This document shows, piece after piece, positions 8,412 to 16,786 of a stretch of DNA of 64,000 nucleotides. The notes beneath the pieces were generated by a model that saw only the letters and a program-made list of their open reading frames with translations, made no database searches and was not told where the DNA came from. Position 1 is the first letter of the stretch. The number at the start of each line of letters is the position of its first letter. The position numbers were made by a program, and so were the translations under genes. The stretch comes from Clavibacter tessellarius (GTDB lineage Bacteria; Actinomycetota; Actinomycetes; Actinomycetales; Microbacteriaceae): NCBI RefSeq assembly GCF_001618005.1, contig NZ_LQXA01000019.1, positions 1-64,000 on the forward strand. The letters are read 5' to 3'.

Positions 8412-8858
8412 ATGAAGCGCTACATCGTCGCGTCCGCCGTCATCACTGCGTCAGTCATGGCCATGTCATCATGCACGACCACCGATCCCGGACCCGTGGA
8501 CACTGTGCCCTCGCCACAAAGTCTCATGCGCACCCTCGACGGATCCCTCAAGGAAAAGAGCGGGGAGTCCTATGGCGGCCTTGCCGGAAGCGGAGGGGGA
8601 CCGCAGTCGTCCTCTGTCGAAATAGCGGGGGACCGAAGCGGACTCGCCGTCTATGCCATGTGTATCGGCGCTGCAGGCGAGGCAACGGTGAAGATAGCCG
8701 ACGAGTCCGCCGTGAAAATGAAATGTGACTCAAGCTCCGGCGTGCAGGTCCTAGCCGATAATGTGCCGCTGAAGGGAGTGCGCCTCACCGTGGCTGTGGA
8801 AGGTGCGCCGACTGGTTCGACGTGGGCGATCGCAGCCGGCGCACCCAATCTCGACTAG
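8412..8858 (+). CDS. Small lipoprotein of unknown function
   Basis: 148 residues. A short signal ends in the lipobox MSSC (Cys about residue 21), followed by TTTDPGP, so the protein should be membrane-anchored. The mature part has two Cys (CIGAAGEATVK and KMKCDSSSG) that could pair, and a strand-rich C-terminus. GGAGGAGC gives a strong ribosome-binding site 6 bases before the ATG. Base composition is clearly lower in GC than the flanking backbone and the codons use more A/T third positions (for example AAA, ATA), suggesting acquisition. Its stop overlaps that of the convergent secreted-protein gene in a CTAG tetranucleotide. I do not recognise the family. Confidence 0.75.
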   Translation: MKRYIVASAVITASVMAMSSCTTTDPGPVDTVPSPQSLMRTLDGSLKEKSGESYGGLAGSGGGPQSSSVEIAGDRSGLAVYAMCIGAAGEATVKIADESAVKMKCDSSSGVQVLADNVPLKGVRLTVAVEGAPTGSTWAIAAGAPNLD

Positions 8859-9406
8859 CCGGCCTGGACCCGGCAATCGATGCCAGTGGGCAGGAACGCA
8901 GTCCCACTAGTGCCGTTATAGGTGAAGATCACGAAAGTGCCCTGTAGGTACGCGTTGTACAGCTGCCCCTGTCCGAGCGTGGGCGATGTGCAGGACACGC
9001 CCAAGGTGACCGACTCCGAGTACGAGCCGCCGAGGTTGGCGTTGAGCACCTCGAAGCTGATCCCCGCTCCCCCGCTGATGGTAGCTGTCGCTGTGACGGA
9101 TCGATCCAGCGTGCAAGTCGCTCCGGGATTCCGGCAGGACGAGATGACCTGCGGCATCCTTGTCCCCGGCTGAATGCTCGTCGCCTCGAACCCGGCCGCT
9201 GTGATGTTAGCCCGCTCGGCTGCAGCGATGGATACGTCTCTGGAGTCGGATGCGAACTCGGTCGCGGTCGATGCATGCCGCAAGACCTCTTGTGAGAATT
9301 CAAGCGGCCTCGCGTCCGCCGGAGTTCGCTCCGCCGGTATGGCAGGCGCCGCTAGGCCCATGACTGAAGATATCGCGAACATTGTCGCGATGATCGCCTT
9401 TTTCAT
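8855..9406 (-). CDS. Secreted protein of unknown function
   Basis: 183 residues with a clear Sec signal peptide (MKK start, hydrophobic core to about residue 20, AIPA cleavage region). Mature residues 25-85 are Ala/Glu-rich and helical. Residues 90-183 are beta-rich with four Cys (SSCRNPGATC, VSCTSP, IDCRV), likely two disulfides. AAGGAG lies at suitable distance upstream of the ATG. GC is lower than the backbone, as in the lipoprotein gene it converges with. I do not recognise the family. The long prodomain-like helical part followed by a Cys-stabilised beta domain would suit a secreted effector or bacteriocin-like protein, but that is speculation. Confidence 0.75.
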   Translation of the reverse strand: MKKAIIATMFAISSVMGLAAPAIPAERTPADARPLEFSQEVLRHASTATEFASDSRDVSIAAAERANITAAGFEATSIQPGTRMPQVISSCRNPGATCTLDRSVTATATISGGAGISFEVLNANLGGSYSESVTLGVSCTSPTLGQGQLYNAYLQGTFVIFTYNGTSGTAFLPTGIDCRVQAG

Positions 9407-10084
9407 CTTTCACACTCCTTGATCGACATCGGTTATTCGATTCATCCGCGCAGGGGCGAGCGCGTCGTGGTTCATCTGTCGATTAACTCTCACACCCAGC
9501 CCTGGACGCACACGAATCTGCCTAACCGAGACGAAGGGCGCTACCGGCCTGTGATTGCGCCCCATCAGGTGTATTGTCAGACGCTTTACCTCATGACTGG
9601 CGTAGCCCCCCCCCACTGAGTGCAGACAGCCCAAGCGTCCAGCAAGTTCACCTGGCTGTAGAACTTGCGTGATGTGCAAGTCAGCACTTATGTGGACAGG
9701 TCCATCGCTGCTTCCGGAGAGGCGAGTGGTGCGATACCGAGGCCCTGATAGCGGACGAGCGCGCCTCCGACTCGGACAGGCACGAGAGGCACATCACTCT
9801 CTAGAGGTGCACCCGCACGCACCTGCCGTCCACGCGGGGGCAGCACCTGACAAGACACGAACCCACTTACGCGTGTGCGCTCAGTCCTTCCTCACCCGTG
9901 CGCGGCACGACAAGCAGGACGCTCCGGCGTGAGGCAATCCGCCTGAACCCCTATCGGACGGGGTTCCAGCTTCGGTCGACCTCCGCCTGGACTCGATCCC
10001 ACTGCGACGCCGTCCCCGCGCGCCGCCAAACCGCCTGCGGTCTTGCCCGAGGGACTTCGTAGCGCGTCGTTCTTCAGCCGCAGC
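9407..10084. other. Non-coding or decayed lower-GC stretch
   Basis: About 680 bases without a convincing gene. The open frames present are short, lack ribosome-binding sites and do not resemble known proteins. A run of nine C lies at 9606-9614. GC is lower than the backbone up to about 9950. No tRNA, clear terminator or inverted-repeat mobile-element end is visible. Confidence 0.6.
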
Positions 10085-10726
10085 TCAGTCGAGCGACCCG
10101 CCGCCCACCTTCACGTCGGTCGCGTTCGCGAGCGTCGCGCGGACGACCGCGGTGAGCGCCGTCGCGATCCGGTCCATGCGCATGTAGGGGCGGTCGGTGC
10201 CGATCGCCTCCTCCGTGGAGTACGGGATGTGGACGAAGCCGCCGCGGGTACCGGGCCGGTCGCGCAGCTCGTGCATCAGCAGGTAGAAGACGTGGTTGCA
10301 CGTGTAGGTGCCGGCGGTCTGCGAGACGACCGCGGGGATCCCCTTCGTGCGCACGGCCGCGACCGCCGCCTTGATCGGCAGGGTGCTGAAGTACGCAGCC
10401 GGGCCGCCGTCGACGACCGGCTCGTCGATGGGCTGGAAGCCCGTGTTGTCGGGGATGCGGGCGTCGTCGACGTTGATCGCGATGCGCTCCACCTCGAGCG
10501 TCTCGATGCCGCCGGCGAGGCCCACGGAGATCACGACGTCCGGATCCACCTCGGCGAGCGCCGCCCGCAGCGCGTCGTCCACCTTCGCGAAGTCGACCGG
10601 CAGCTGGCGCACCTGGATCTCGGCGTCGCCGTCCCAGCGGTCGCGCACCTCCTGCACGGCCGTCCACGACGGGTTGCTGGTGTCGCCGTCGAAGGGCTCG
10701 AATCCGGTGAGGAGGACGGTGGGCAT
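10085..10726 (-). CDS. pcp: Pyroglutamyl-peptidase I
   Basis: 213 residues, the usual length for this cytosolic C15 cysteine peptidase, which removes N-terminal pyroglutamate from peptides. The N-terminal LLTGFEPFDG is the family signature. The catalytic triad is visible: Glu78 or Glu80 in ETLEVERIAIN, Cys143 in QTAGTYTCNHVFY, and His166 in GFVHIPY. The start is ATG at 10726. The gene stands alone, divergent from the micro membrane proteins. Nothing in the sequence indicates special regulation. Confidence 0.95.
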   Translation of the reverse strand: MPTVLLTGFEPFDGDTSNPSWTAVQEVRDRWDGDAEIQVRQLPVDFAKVDDALRAALAEVDPDVVISVGLAGGIETLEVERIAINVDDARIPDNTGFQPIDEPVVDGGPAAYFSTLPIKAAVAAVRTKGIPAVVSQTAGTYTCNHVFYLLMHELRDRPGTRGGFVHIPYSTEEAIGTDRPYMRMDRIATALTAVVRATLANATDVKVGGGSLD

Positions 10727-10835
10727 GCGGGGGCTCCTGACGGATCGGCGGAGGAAGGGCGGGATCCACGCTACGCCCCGCGCCGACCGGAGGCCGATCC
10801 ACCGTGGGACCGATCCCGGCCGCTAGCTTCGGGAG

Positions 10836-11108
10836 ATGATCTCCACTCCGGGCGCCGGCATCGGCATCGTCCTGTACGTCCTCGTCCTCCTCGCCCTCGT
10901 GGTGCTGTCGATCGTCGCGACCGTCGTGCTCATCCGGCTCGCGCTCGTGGCGCGGCGGACGCTCCTCGTCACGACCTCGCTGCAGGAGGCGCGGCTCGAG
11001 CTCATCCGCGAGCAGACCGCGCGGCTCCAGGCCGACGACGACGGCGACGCCGACGGGAACGGCGGGCCGTACGCGCCCGGGTCCGGTCCCGTGGGCCCGG
11101 CGGTCTGA
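10836..11108 (+). CDS. Micro membrane protein, copy 1 of a tandem pair
   Basis: 90 residues: one long hydrophobic helix (about 10-34), then an amphipathic RRTLLVTTSLQEARLELIREQ segment likely to form a coiled coil, and a Gly/Pro/Asp tail. The same plan and similar sequence recur in the next gene two bases downstream. A -10-like TAGCTT (10824-10829) ends 6 bases before the ATG, so the mRNA is probably leaderless. Function unknown; the layout suits a small membrane-anchored oligomer. Confidence 0.75.
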   Translation: MISTPGAGIGIVLYVLVLLALVVLSIVATVVLIRLALVARRTLLVTTSLQEARLELIREQTARLQADDDGDADGNGGPYAPGSGPVGPAV

Positions 11109-11110
11109 GC

Positions 11111-11371
11111 GTGGGCGGCGACAGCATCCTGATGCCGACCGCGTACGACGTCTTCGGGTCGGGCGTGCTGCTCGTGTTCGTCGCGCTGCTCGTGCTCGTG
11201 GCGGTGGCGCTCATCGTGATCATCCGGGTCGCGCTCGCCGGCCGGCGCACGCTCGCCGCGACCGCCGCGCTCGGCGAGGCGCGCCTCGAGCTGGCGCGCG
11301 AGCGGACGGCGCGGCTGCGCGCGGGGCTGCCGGACGCGCCGGGTGCCGGGGGCGGCGATCCCGCGGCCTGA
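11111..11371 (+). CDS. Micro membrane protein, copy 2 of a tandem pair
   Basis: 86 residues from GTG at 11111, two bases after the previous stop; an ATG at 11132 is an alternative. A single membrane helix (about 16-38) is followed by RRTLAATAALGEARLELARE and RTARLRAG, colinear with copy 1 (RRTLLVTTSLQEARLELIRE, QTARLQAD). This supports local duplication and probable hetero-oligomer formation. The C-terminus is Gly/Pro-rich. Function unknown. Confidence 0.7.
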   Translation: MGGDSILMPTAYDVFGSGVLLVFVALLVLVAVALIVIIRVALAGRRTLAATAALGEARLELARERTARLRAGLPDAPGAGGGDPAA

Positions 11372-11388
11372 CCGGCGCCGCGACCGGC

Positions 11389-12156
11389 CTACGCCTGCGA
11401 GGGCTGCCCGTTGCTCGCCGTGGTGCCGCCGTCGACGGGCAGGATCGCGCCCGTGATGAACGAGGCGTCGTCGCTCGCGAGGAACGCGATCGCCGCCGCC
11501 ACCTCGTCGGCCTCGCCGCCGCGGCCGAGGGAGATGCGCTTGGCGAACTCGGCCTTCAGCTCCTCGTCGTCCTCCTTGCCGGCGACCAGCTCGGTCCAGA
11601 TGAGGCCCGGCGCGACCGCGTTCACGCGCACGCCGTCGACGCCGTGGTCGAGCGCGGCGGCGCGCGTGAAGTTGCTCACGCCGCCCTTCGCGGCGTTGTA
11701 CGCGCTCATGTGGTGGTCCGCCGCCATGCCCGACACCGAGGAGACGTTGACGATGGATCCGCGCGTCGCCACCAGGTGCGGGAGCGCCGCGCGGGTGCCG
11801 TAGAAGACGCCCGAGAGATCCGTGTCGATGACGCGGTGCCACTCCTCGTCGGTGATGTCGGCGATCGGGCCGGCCTGGAACGTGCCGGCGTTGTTGACGA
11901 GCACGTCGAGGCGGCCGTGCGCCTCGAGCGCGGCGGCGACCGCGCGGTCGGCGTCGGCCGAGACGGCGGCGTCCGCGACCAGCGCGGTGGCGCTGCCGTC
12001 GGGCAGTGAGTCGGCGACCGCGCGGATCTTGTCCTCGACGCTGTCGGTGATCACGACCTTGGCGCCCTCGGCGACGAAGCGGCGGGCCGTGGCCTCGCCG
12101 ATGCCCGAACCTGCGCCCGTGATGATGACGACCTTGCCGTCGAAGCGTCCAGCCAT
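11389..12156 (-). CDS. Short-chain dehydrogenase/reductase
   Basis: 255 residues, a classical SDR of the FabG-like type. It has a TGAGSGIG cofactor loop (13-20), NNAG (88-91), catalytic Ser in the VNVSSVSG segment and Tyr153-x3-Lys157 in SAYNAAK, and ends with the usual DGG motif (PVDGGT). Asp38 after the second strand (VITDSVED) favours NAD(H) over NADP(H). AGGAGGATC precedes the ATG. It is divergent from the phosphopantetheinyl transferase/carboxylic acid reductase pair. An SDR could interconvert the aldehyde made there and an alcohol, but this link rests on position only. Confidence 0.88.
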   Translation of the reverse strand: MAGRFDGKVVIITGAGSGIGEATARRFVAEGAKVVITDSVEDKIRAVADSLPDGSATALVADAAVSADADRAVAAALEAHGRLDVLVNNAGTFQAGPIADITDEEWHRVIDTDLSGVFYGTRAALPHLVATRGSIVNVSSVSGMAADHHMSAYNAAKGGVSNFTRAAALDHGVDGVRVNAVAPGLIWTELVAGKEDDEELKAEFAKRISLGRGGEADEVAAAIAFLASDDASFITGAILPVDGGTTASNGQPSQA

Positions 12157-12406
12157 GGTGATCCTCCTGAGGGTTCGCGGGGACGACGGGCGCCGTCGCC
12201 GTGAGGCGCGCGCACCGCCGTCGGGAGCATCCAGCCGACTCCCCGCGGGCGCTTCCGTCAAGGACCGTGGAGGCGATTCCGAGGCGCCGGGCGGCAGGGG
12301 CGGACCGACCGCTCGACGCCCCCGCTCGTCGCCCCCGCGCGTCCGGCGGCGTAGTGTAGTACGGTCCCCGCGACCCGGGAACCTCGGAGGAAGCGGGCGT
12401 TTAGTT

Positions 12407-13072
12407 GTGTCAGTGCAACTACTATCGCGGATCCTCGAGGGGGCCCTCCTCCCCGACTCCGTGGTCGTGGTGACGTCGAGGGACGACCTCGACGGGGCCC
12501 TCGCCGACGACGAGCGGGAGGCCGTCGCGACGGCGCTCCCGGGCCGTCGCGCGGAGTTCGTGACCGGTCGCGTGCTCGCGCGCCAGGCGCTCGCGGCACT
12601 GGGCATCCGGGGCGCATCGATCCCCGTCGCGCGGAGCGGAGCGCCGGTGTGGCCGTCCGGGGTCGTCGGCAGCATCACGCACTGCGTCGGGCTCCGCGCG
12701 TGCGCCGTGGGGCGACGCGACGAGCACGCCGGGATCGGCATCGACGCGACACCCGCCCGGCCCCTGCCCGGCGGCGTGCTGGCGCGCGTGGCGGATCTCG
12801 GCGGCGCACGCGTCGCCGCGGGCCTGGAGGCGCTCCGCGCGGCCGGTGTCGGGAGCCCGGACAGCGTGCTGTTCGCCGCCGCCGAGGCCGTCGCGAAGGC
12901 GCGGACGTCGGCGCACGGCGGCTGGTACGGCATCGACGGCGCGCACGTCGTGCTCCACCCGGACGGCTCCTTCGCGGTCCGCGCACGCCGCGGACCGGCG
13001 TTCACCGGGACCGGGCGGTGGACGGTGGCCGACGGCATGGCGCTGGCGGGCATCACGCTCGACGAGAACTGA
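12407..13072 (+). CDS. 4'-phosphopantetheinyl transferase (EntD/Sfp type)
   Basis: 221 residues. It transfers phosphopantetheine from CoA to a carrier-protein serine; the carrier domain of the reductase 49 bases downstream is the likely target. N-terminal RRAEFVTGRVLARQAL and WPSGVVGSITHC are typical of the EntD branch. The metal/CoA motif reads GIGIDATPARPLP, keeping the first acidic residue but with Thr-Pro where a second acid is common. The second motif is FAAAEAVAKAR, where FSxKEAxxK is usual: Glu is kept and Lys replaced by Ala. Start GTG 12407 (or 12413); GGAGGAAG lies 13 bases upstream. An inverted repeat (AGTTG 12403-12407, CAACT 12416-12420) overlaps the start. Confidence 0.82.
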   Translation: MSVQLLSRILEGALLPDSVVVVTSRDDLDGALADDEREAVATALPGRRAEFVTGRVLARQALAALGIRGASIPVARSGAPVWPSGVVGSITHCVGLRACAVGRRDEHAGIGIDATPARPLPGGVLARVADLGGARVAAGLEALRAAGVGSPDSVLFAAAEAVAKARTSAHGGWYGIDGAHVVLHPDGSFAVRARRGPAFTGTGRWTVADGMALAGITLDEN

Positions 13073-13121
13073 AGCCGGAGCGCAGGAGCGCTCCGGGACG
13101 AACGAGGAGAGGACGAACACC

Positions 13122-16100
13122 ATGGGGACTGAGCAACTGGAGAACGAGCACGACGACACGTCGGTCGAGGCGATATTCCAGCAGCACGCCGAGCGGACGG
13201 CACTGCGGGAGCGCTCCGGGCCGGACATCACCGACACGAGCTTCCGGGAGCTGTGGGACCGGGCGAGCGCGCTGGCCGCGGCGCTCGGGGAGACCGTGTC
13301 CGCCGGCGACCGCATCGCGGTGCTCGGCAGCGCGACCGCGGACGCCATCACCCTCGACCTGGCCACGTGGATCCTCGGCGCGGTGAGCGTGCCCCTGCAG
13401 GCGAGCGCGCCCGCCGGGGCCCTGCGCGCCATCGTCGAGGAGACGGAGCCGGCCTGGATCGCGGCCACCGTCGAGCAGGGCGCGATGGCCCGGGCGGTCG
13501 CCGGGGCATCGGGCGACGGCGTACGGACGATGCTGCTCGACACGGGCGCCGACACCGGCGCCGGCACCGACGCCGACGCCGACGCCGACGTGACGCTCGA
13601 CGGCCTCGTCGCCCGGGGCGCCGCCCTGCCGCGCGTCAGCCCGTGGCACCCCGCGCCCGGCGAGGACCCGCTCGCGCTCCTGCTCTACACGTCCGGCAGC
13701 ACCGGCACGCCGAAGGGCGCGATGTACACGCGCTCCATGGTCGAGCGGCTGTGGCACGCCATCCCGTCCGCCCCCGCCGCCGACGCATCCGCGACCGCTG
13801 ACGACGCCGACGGCATCGTCGGGTACGCGTACCTCCCCCTGAGCCACCTCACCGGCCGCCTCGCCCTGCTCGCCACGCTCGGCCGCGGCGGCACGGTCGC
13901 GCTCGCGACCTCGACCGACCTGTCGACGCTCTTCGACGACCTCCGCGCCTTCACGCCGACCGAGTTCGTCTTCGTGCCGCGCGTCGCGGAGATGGTCCGG
14001 CAGGAGGGCGAGCGCGAGGAGCAGCGACGGCTCGCCGCGGGCGACGCGGACCCGGATGCGGTCCGCGCCGCCGTGCAGGCCGACCTGCGCGTCCGCGCGT
14101 TCGGCGGCCGCATCGGCGACGCCATCTGCACCAGCGCCCCGCTGACGCCCGCGCTCCGCACCTACGCCGAGGAGTGCCTCGGGATCACGCTGCACGACAT
14201 GTACGGGTCGACCGAGGCCGGCGGCATCCTCCGCGACGGGGTCGTCCAGCAGCCTCCCGTCACCGAGCACAAGCTCGTCGACGTCCCCGAGCTCGGGTAC
14301 CGCACCACCGACCTCCCGTACCCGCGGGGCGAGCTGCTCGTCAAGAGCGCCGCCGCGATGGCCGGGTACTTCCGCCGGCCGGACGTCACCGCGGCGGTGT
14401 TCGACGAGGACGGCTTCTACCGGACCGGCGACGTCATGGCCCGGACCGCCCCCGACACCTACGAGTACGTCGACCGCCGGAACAACGTGCTCAAGCTGTC
14501 GCAGGGCGAGTTCGTCGCGGTGGCCTCCCTCGAGGCGACGTACGGCGGGACGCCCGAGGTGCACCAGATCGCGCTGCACGGCGACAGCCGGCACGCGTTC
14601 CTCGTCGCGGTCGTCGTGCCGGCGACCGAGGGGGCGTCGGAGCGCGACATCCTCGCCGCGCTCCAGCGCACAGCCCGCGAGCACGACCTCGCCCCCTACG
14701 AGGTGCCCCGCGGCGTGATCGTCGAGCCGCGGCCGTTCACGGTCGAGGACGGCATGCTCTCCGACGCCGGCAAGCTCCTGCGCCTGCGCCTCACGCAGCG
14801 GTACGGCGAGCGCTTCGCCGCCCTCTACGACGCGCTGGCGGAGCAGCAGACCGGCACGCTGGTGGCCGCCCTCCGCGAGCGCCCCGACGACGAGCCGACG
14901 GTCGACACGGTGGTGCGCGCCGCCCTGCAGCTCCTCGGGGCCGAGGCGTCCCCCGCGACCGCCGCCGCGGCCCGGTTCTCCGACCTCGGCGGGGACTCGC
15001 TGTCCGCGCTGACGTTCTCCGGGATCCTCGAGGACGTGTTCGAGACCGAGGTGCCCGTCGGCGTCATCACCGACCCGACCAACGACCTCGCCGCCGTCGC
15101 CGCGTTCGTGGAGCGCTCCGCCTCCGACGACCGGCCGACCGTGACCCGCGTGCACGGCGCCGGCGCCTCCACCCTCCGCGCGAGCGACCTCCGTCTCGAC
15201 CGGATGCTCGGCGGCATCCCGATCCCGGTCCCCCGGGCGTCGGCCACCACGCCGGGATCCCGGACCGTCCTGCTCACCGGCGCGAACGGCTACCTCGGCC
15301 GGTTCCTGGCCATCGACTGGCTCGAGCGCCTCGCCCCGACGGGCGGCACGCTCGTGTGCATCGTGCGCGGCGCCGACGACGCCGACGCCCGGCGCCGCCT
15401 CGACACCGCGTTCGCCGCCGATCCCGCGTTCGCCCGGCGCTTCGCCGAGCTGGCGGGCTCGCTCGAGGTGCGGGCCGGCGACGTCAGCGAGCACCGCCTC
15501 GGCCTCGACGAGGAGCGGTGGACGGCCCTGGCCGCCCGCGTCGACCTCGTCGCGCACGCGGCGGCCCTCGTGAACCACGTGCTCCCGTACCCGGCGCTGT
15601 TCGGCCCGAACGTCGTCGGCACCGCCGAGGCGATCCGCCTGGCGATCGCCGCCGGCAGCGTGCCCGTGACGTTCGTGTCGAGCGTCGCCGTCGCGGGCGG
15701 CGCGCAGCCGGGCACGACCGCGGACGCGGAGCCGTCCGCGCCCGCCGCGCTCGACGAGCACGCCGACATCCGCGTGATGATCCCCGAGTGGGCCGTCGGC
15801 GACGAGTACGCCAACGGGTACGGGGCGAGCAAGTGGGCGAGCGAGGTGCTGCTCCGCGAGGCGCACGAGCACCACGGCGTCCCCGTGGCCGTGTTCCGCT
15901 CCGACATGATCCTGGCGCACCCCCGCTGGCGCGGCCAGGTGAACCTCCCCGACGTCTTCACCCGGCTGATGTGGAGCGTGCTCACCACCGGGCTCGCCCC
16001 GGCCTCGTTCGTGCGGCGCGGCCCCGACGGCGAGCGGCAGCCGTCCCACTACGACGGCCTGCCCGCCGACTTCACGGCCGCGGCGATCGACGCGATCGGC

Positions 16101-16502
16101 GCCGCGCTCACCGAGGGGCACCGCACGTTCAACGTCGTGAACCCCCACGACGACGGCGTCTCGCTCGACACCTTCGTCGACTGGCTCCGCGAGGACGGCC
16201 ACGACATCGAGCGCGTGGACGACCACGCGGAGTGGGTCGCCCGGTTCCGCGCGGCGCTGGCCGCGCTGCCCGACGCGGACCGCGCCCGGTCGGTCCTGCC
16301 GCTGATGCACGCGTTCGCCGCCCCCGAGGAGCCGCACGCCGGCTCCGCGATCCCCGCCGAGGCCTTCGCCGCGGCCGTCCGCGAGGTGCGCCCGCTCGGG
16401 GAGCCGGAGATCCCGTCGCTCGACCGCGCGCTCATCGCCAAGGTGGCGGACGATCTCGCGTTCCTGGGGCTGCTCGCGCCGGCGCGGGTGGCCGCGCGGT
16501 GA
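13122..16502 (+). CDS. car: Carboxylic acid reductase (A-T-R)
   Basis: 1126 residues, normal for the family. It reduces carboxylic acids to aldehydes using ATP and NADPH. Domains: adenylation (about 1-600) with P-loop LLYTSGSTGTPKGAMYT (from about 187), YGSTEAGGI (about 361) and GFYRTGDV; carrier domain with FSDLGGDSLSALTFS (phosphopantetheine Ser near 625); thioester reductase domain with LLTGANGYLGRF (about 717) and Tyr-x3-Lys in NGYGASKW (about 896). GAGGAGAGG precedes the ATG. The upstream transferase should activate the carrier. Actinobacterial CARs take aromatic and aliphatic acids; the substrate here is unknown. A strong hairpin terminates the operon. Confidence 0.93.
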   Translation: MGTEQLENEHDDTSVEAIFQQHAERTALRERSGPDITDTSFRELWDRASALAAALGETVSAGDRIAVLGSATADAITLDLATWILGAVSVPLQASAPAGALRAIVEETEPAWIAATVEQGAMARAVAGASGDGVRTMLLDTGADTGAGTDADADADVTLDGLVARGAALPRVSPWHPAPGEDPLALLLYTSGSTGTPKGAMYTRSMVERLWHAIPSAPAADASATADDADGIVGYAYLPLSHLTGRLALLATLGRGGTVALATSTDLSTLFDDLRAFTPTEFVFVPRVAEMVRQEGEREEQRRLAAGDADPDAVRAAVQADLRVRAFGGRIGDAICTSAPLTPALRTYAEECLGITLHDMYGSTEAGGILRDGVVQQPPVTEHKLVDVPELGYRTTDLPYPRGELLVKSAAAMAGYFRRPDVTAAVFDEDGFYRTGDVMARTAPDTYEYVDRRNNVLKLSQGEFVAVASLEATYGGTPEVHQIALHGDSRHAFLVAVVVPATEGASERDILAALQRTAREHDLAPYEVPRGVIVEPRPFTVEDGMLSDAGKLLRLRLTQRYGERFAALYDALAEQQTGTLVAALRERPDDEPTVDTVVRAALQLLGAEASPATAAAARFSDLGGDSLSALTFSGILEDVFETEVPVGVITDPTNDLAAVAAFVERSASDDRPTVTRVHGAGASTLRASDLRLDRMLGGIPIPVPRASATTPGSRTVLLTGANGYLGRFLAIDWLERLAPTGGTLVCIVRGADDADARRRLDTAFAADPAFARRFAELAGSLEVRAGDVSEHRLGLDEERWTALAARVDLVAHAAALVNHVLPYPALFGPNVVGTAEAIRLAIAAGSVPVTFVSSVAVAGGAQPGTTADAEPSAPAALDEHADIRVMIPEWAVGDEYANGYGASKWASEVLLREAHEHHGVPVAVFRSDMILAHPRWRGQVNLPDVFTRLMWSVLTTGLAPASFVRRGPDGERQPSHYDGLPADFTAAAIDAIGAALTEGHRTFNVVNPHDDGVSLDTFVDWLREDGHDIERVDDHAEWVARFRAALAALPDADRARSVLPLMHAFAAPEEPHAGSAIPAEAFAAAVREVRPLGEPEIPSLDRALIAKVADDLAFLGLLAPARVAAR

Positions 16503-16539
16503 CGCTCGCGACGTGACCCGATCCCGAGGCGGGACGCAC

Positions 16540-16578
16540 ACGGAGGGGCCGGCAGCGATGCGCTGCGGGCCCCTCCGT
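16540..16578 (+). terminator. Terminator of the reductase operon
   Basis: ACGGAGGGGCC (16540-16550) pairs with 16568-16578, and an inner GCAGCG (16552-16557) pairs with CGCTGC (16561-16566), with one G/G mismatch between the two stems. It starts 38 bases after the stop. Confidence 0.8.
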
Positions 16579-16704
16579 GCGTGTCGGGGCCGGTGACGGC
16601 GGGCGGCGACGGCCACCGGATCCGCCGCCCCGAGAGAAGATACACGCCGGTAACACGAGGGAAACGGCCGCGATACGGGGCAGAACCACACTGGATCGAA
16701 ATAC

Positions 16705-16718
16705 CTATCGCTCGATAG
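16705..16718 (+). promoter_or_regulatory. Palindromic operator upstream of the carboxylase operon
   Basis: CTATCG-CT-CGATAG is a perfect 6-bp inverted repeat with a 2-bp centre, 68 bases before the permease start, in an AT-richer stretch likely to hold the promoter (GATACT at 16718-16723 could be a -10). Compact palindromes of this kind suit TetR dimers, and the operon ends with a TetR gene. I looked here for a guanidine-I riboswitch and did not find its conserved 5' block. Confidence 0.5.
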
Positions 16719-16786
16719 ATACTCCGACCGGGCAACCGGATCTCCGGCGCATCCGCAGCACCGCGCCCTCGTGAGAGGCCAGAAGA

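Noticed and set aside
9419-9932. Short plus-strand frames in the lower-GC gap
   Set aside because: No ribosome-binding sites, erratic composition and no recognisable protein features.
16590-16786. Guanidine-I (ykkC) riboswitch upstream of the carboxylase operon
   Set aside because: CCGAGAGA near 16631 and ACACGAGGGA near 16655 faintly resemble conserved pieces, but the 5' conserved block and the spacing between pieces are absent. A covariance-model search of 16580-16790 would decide.
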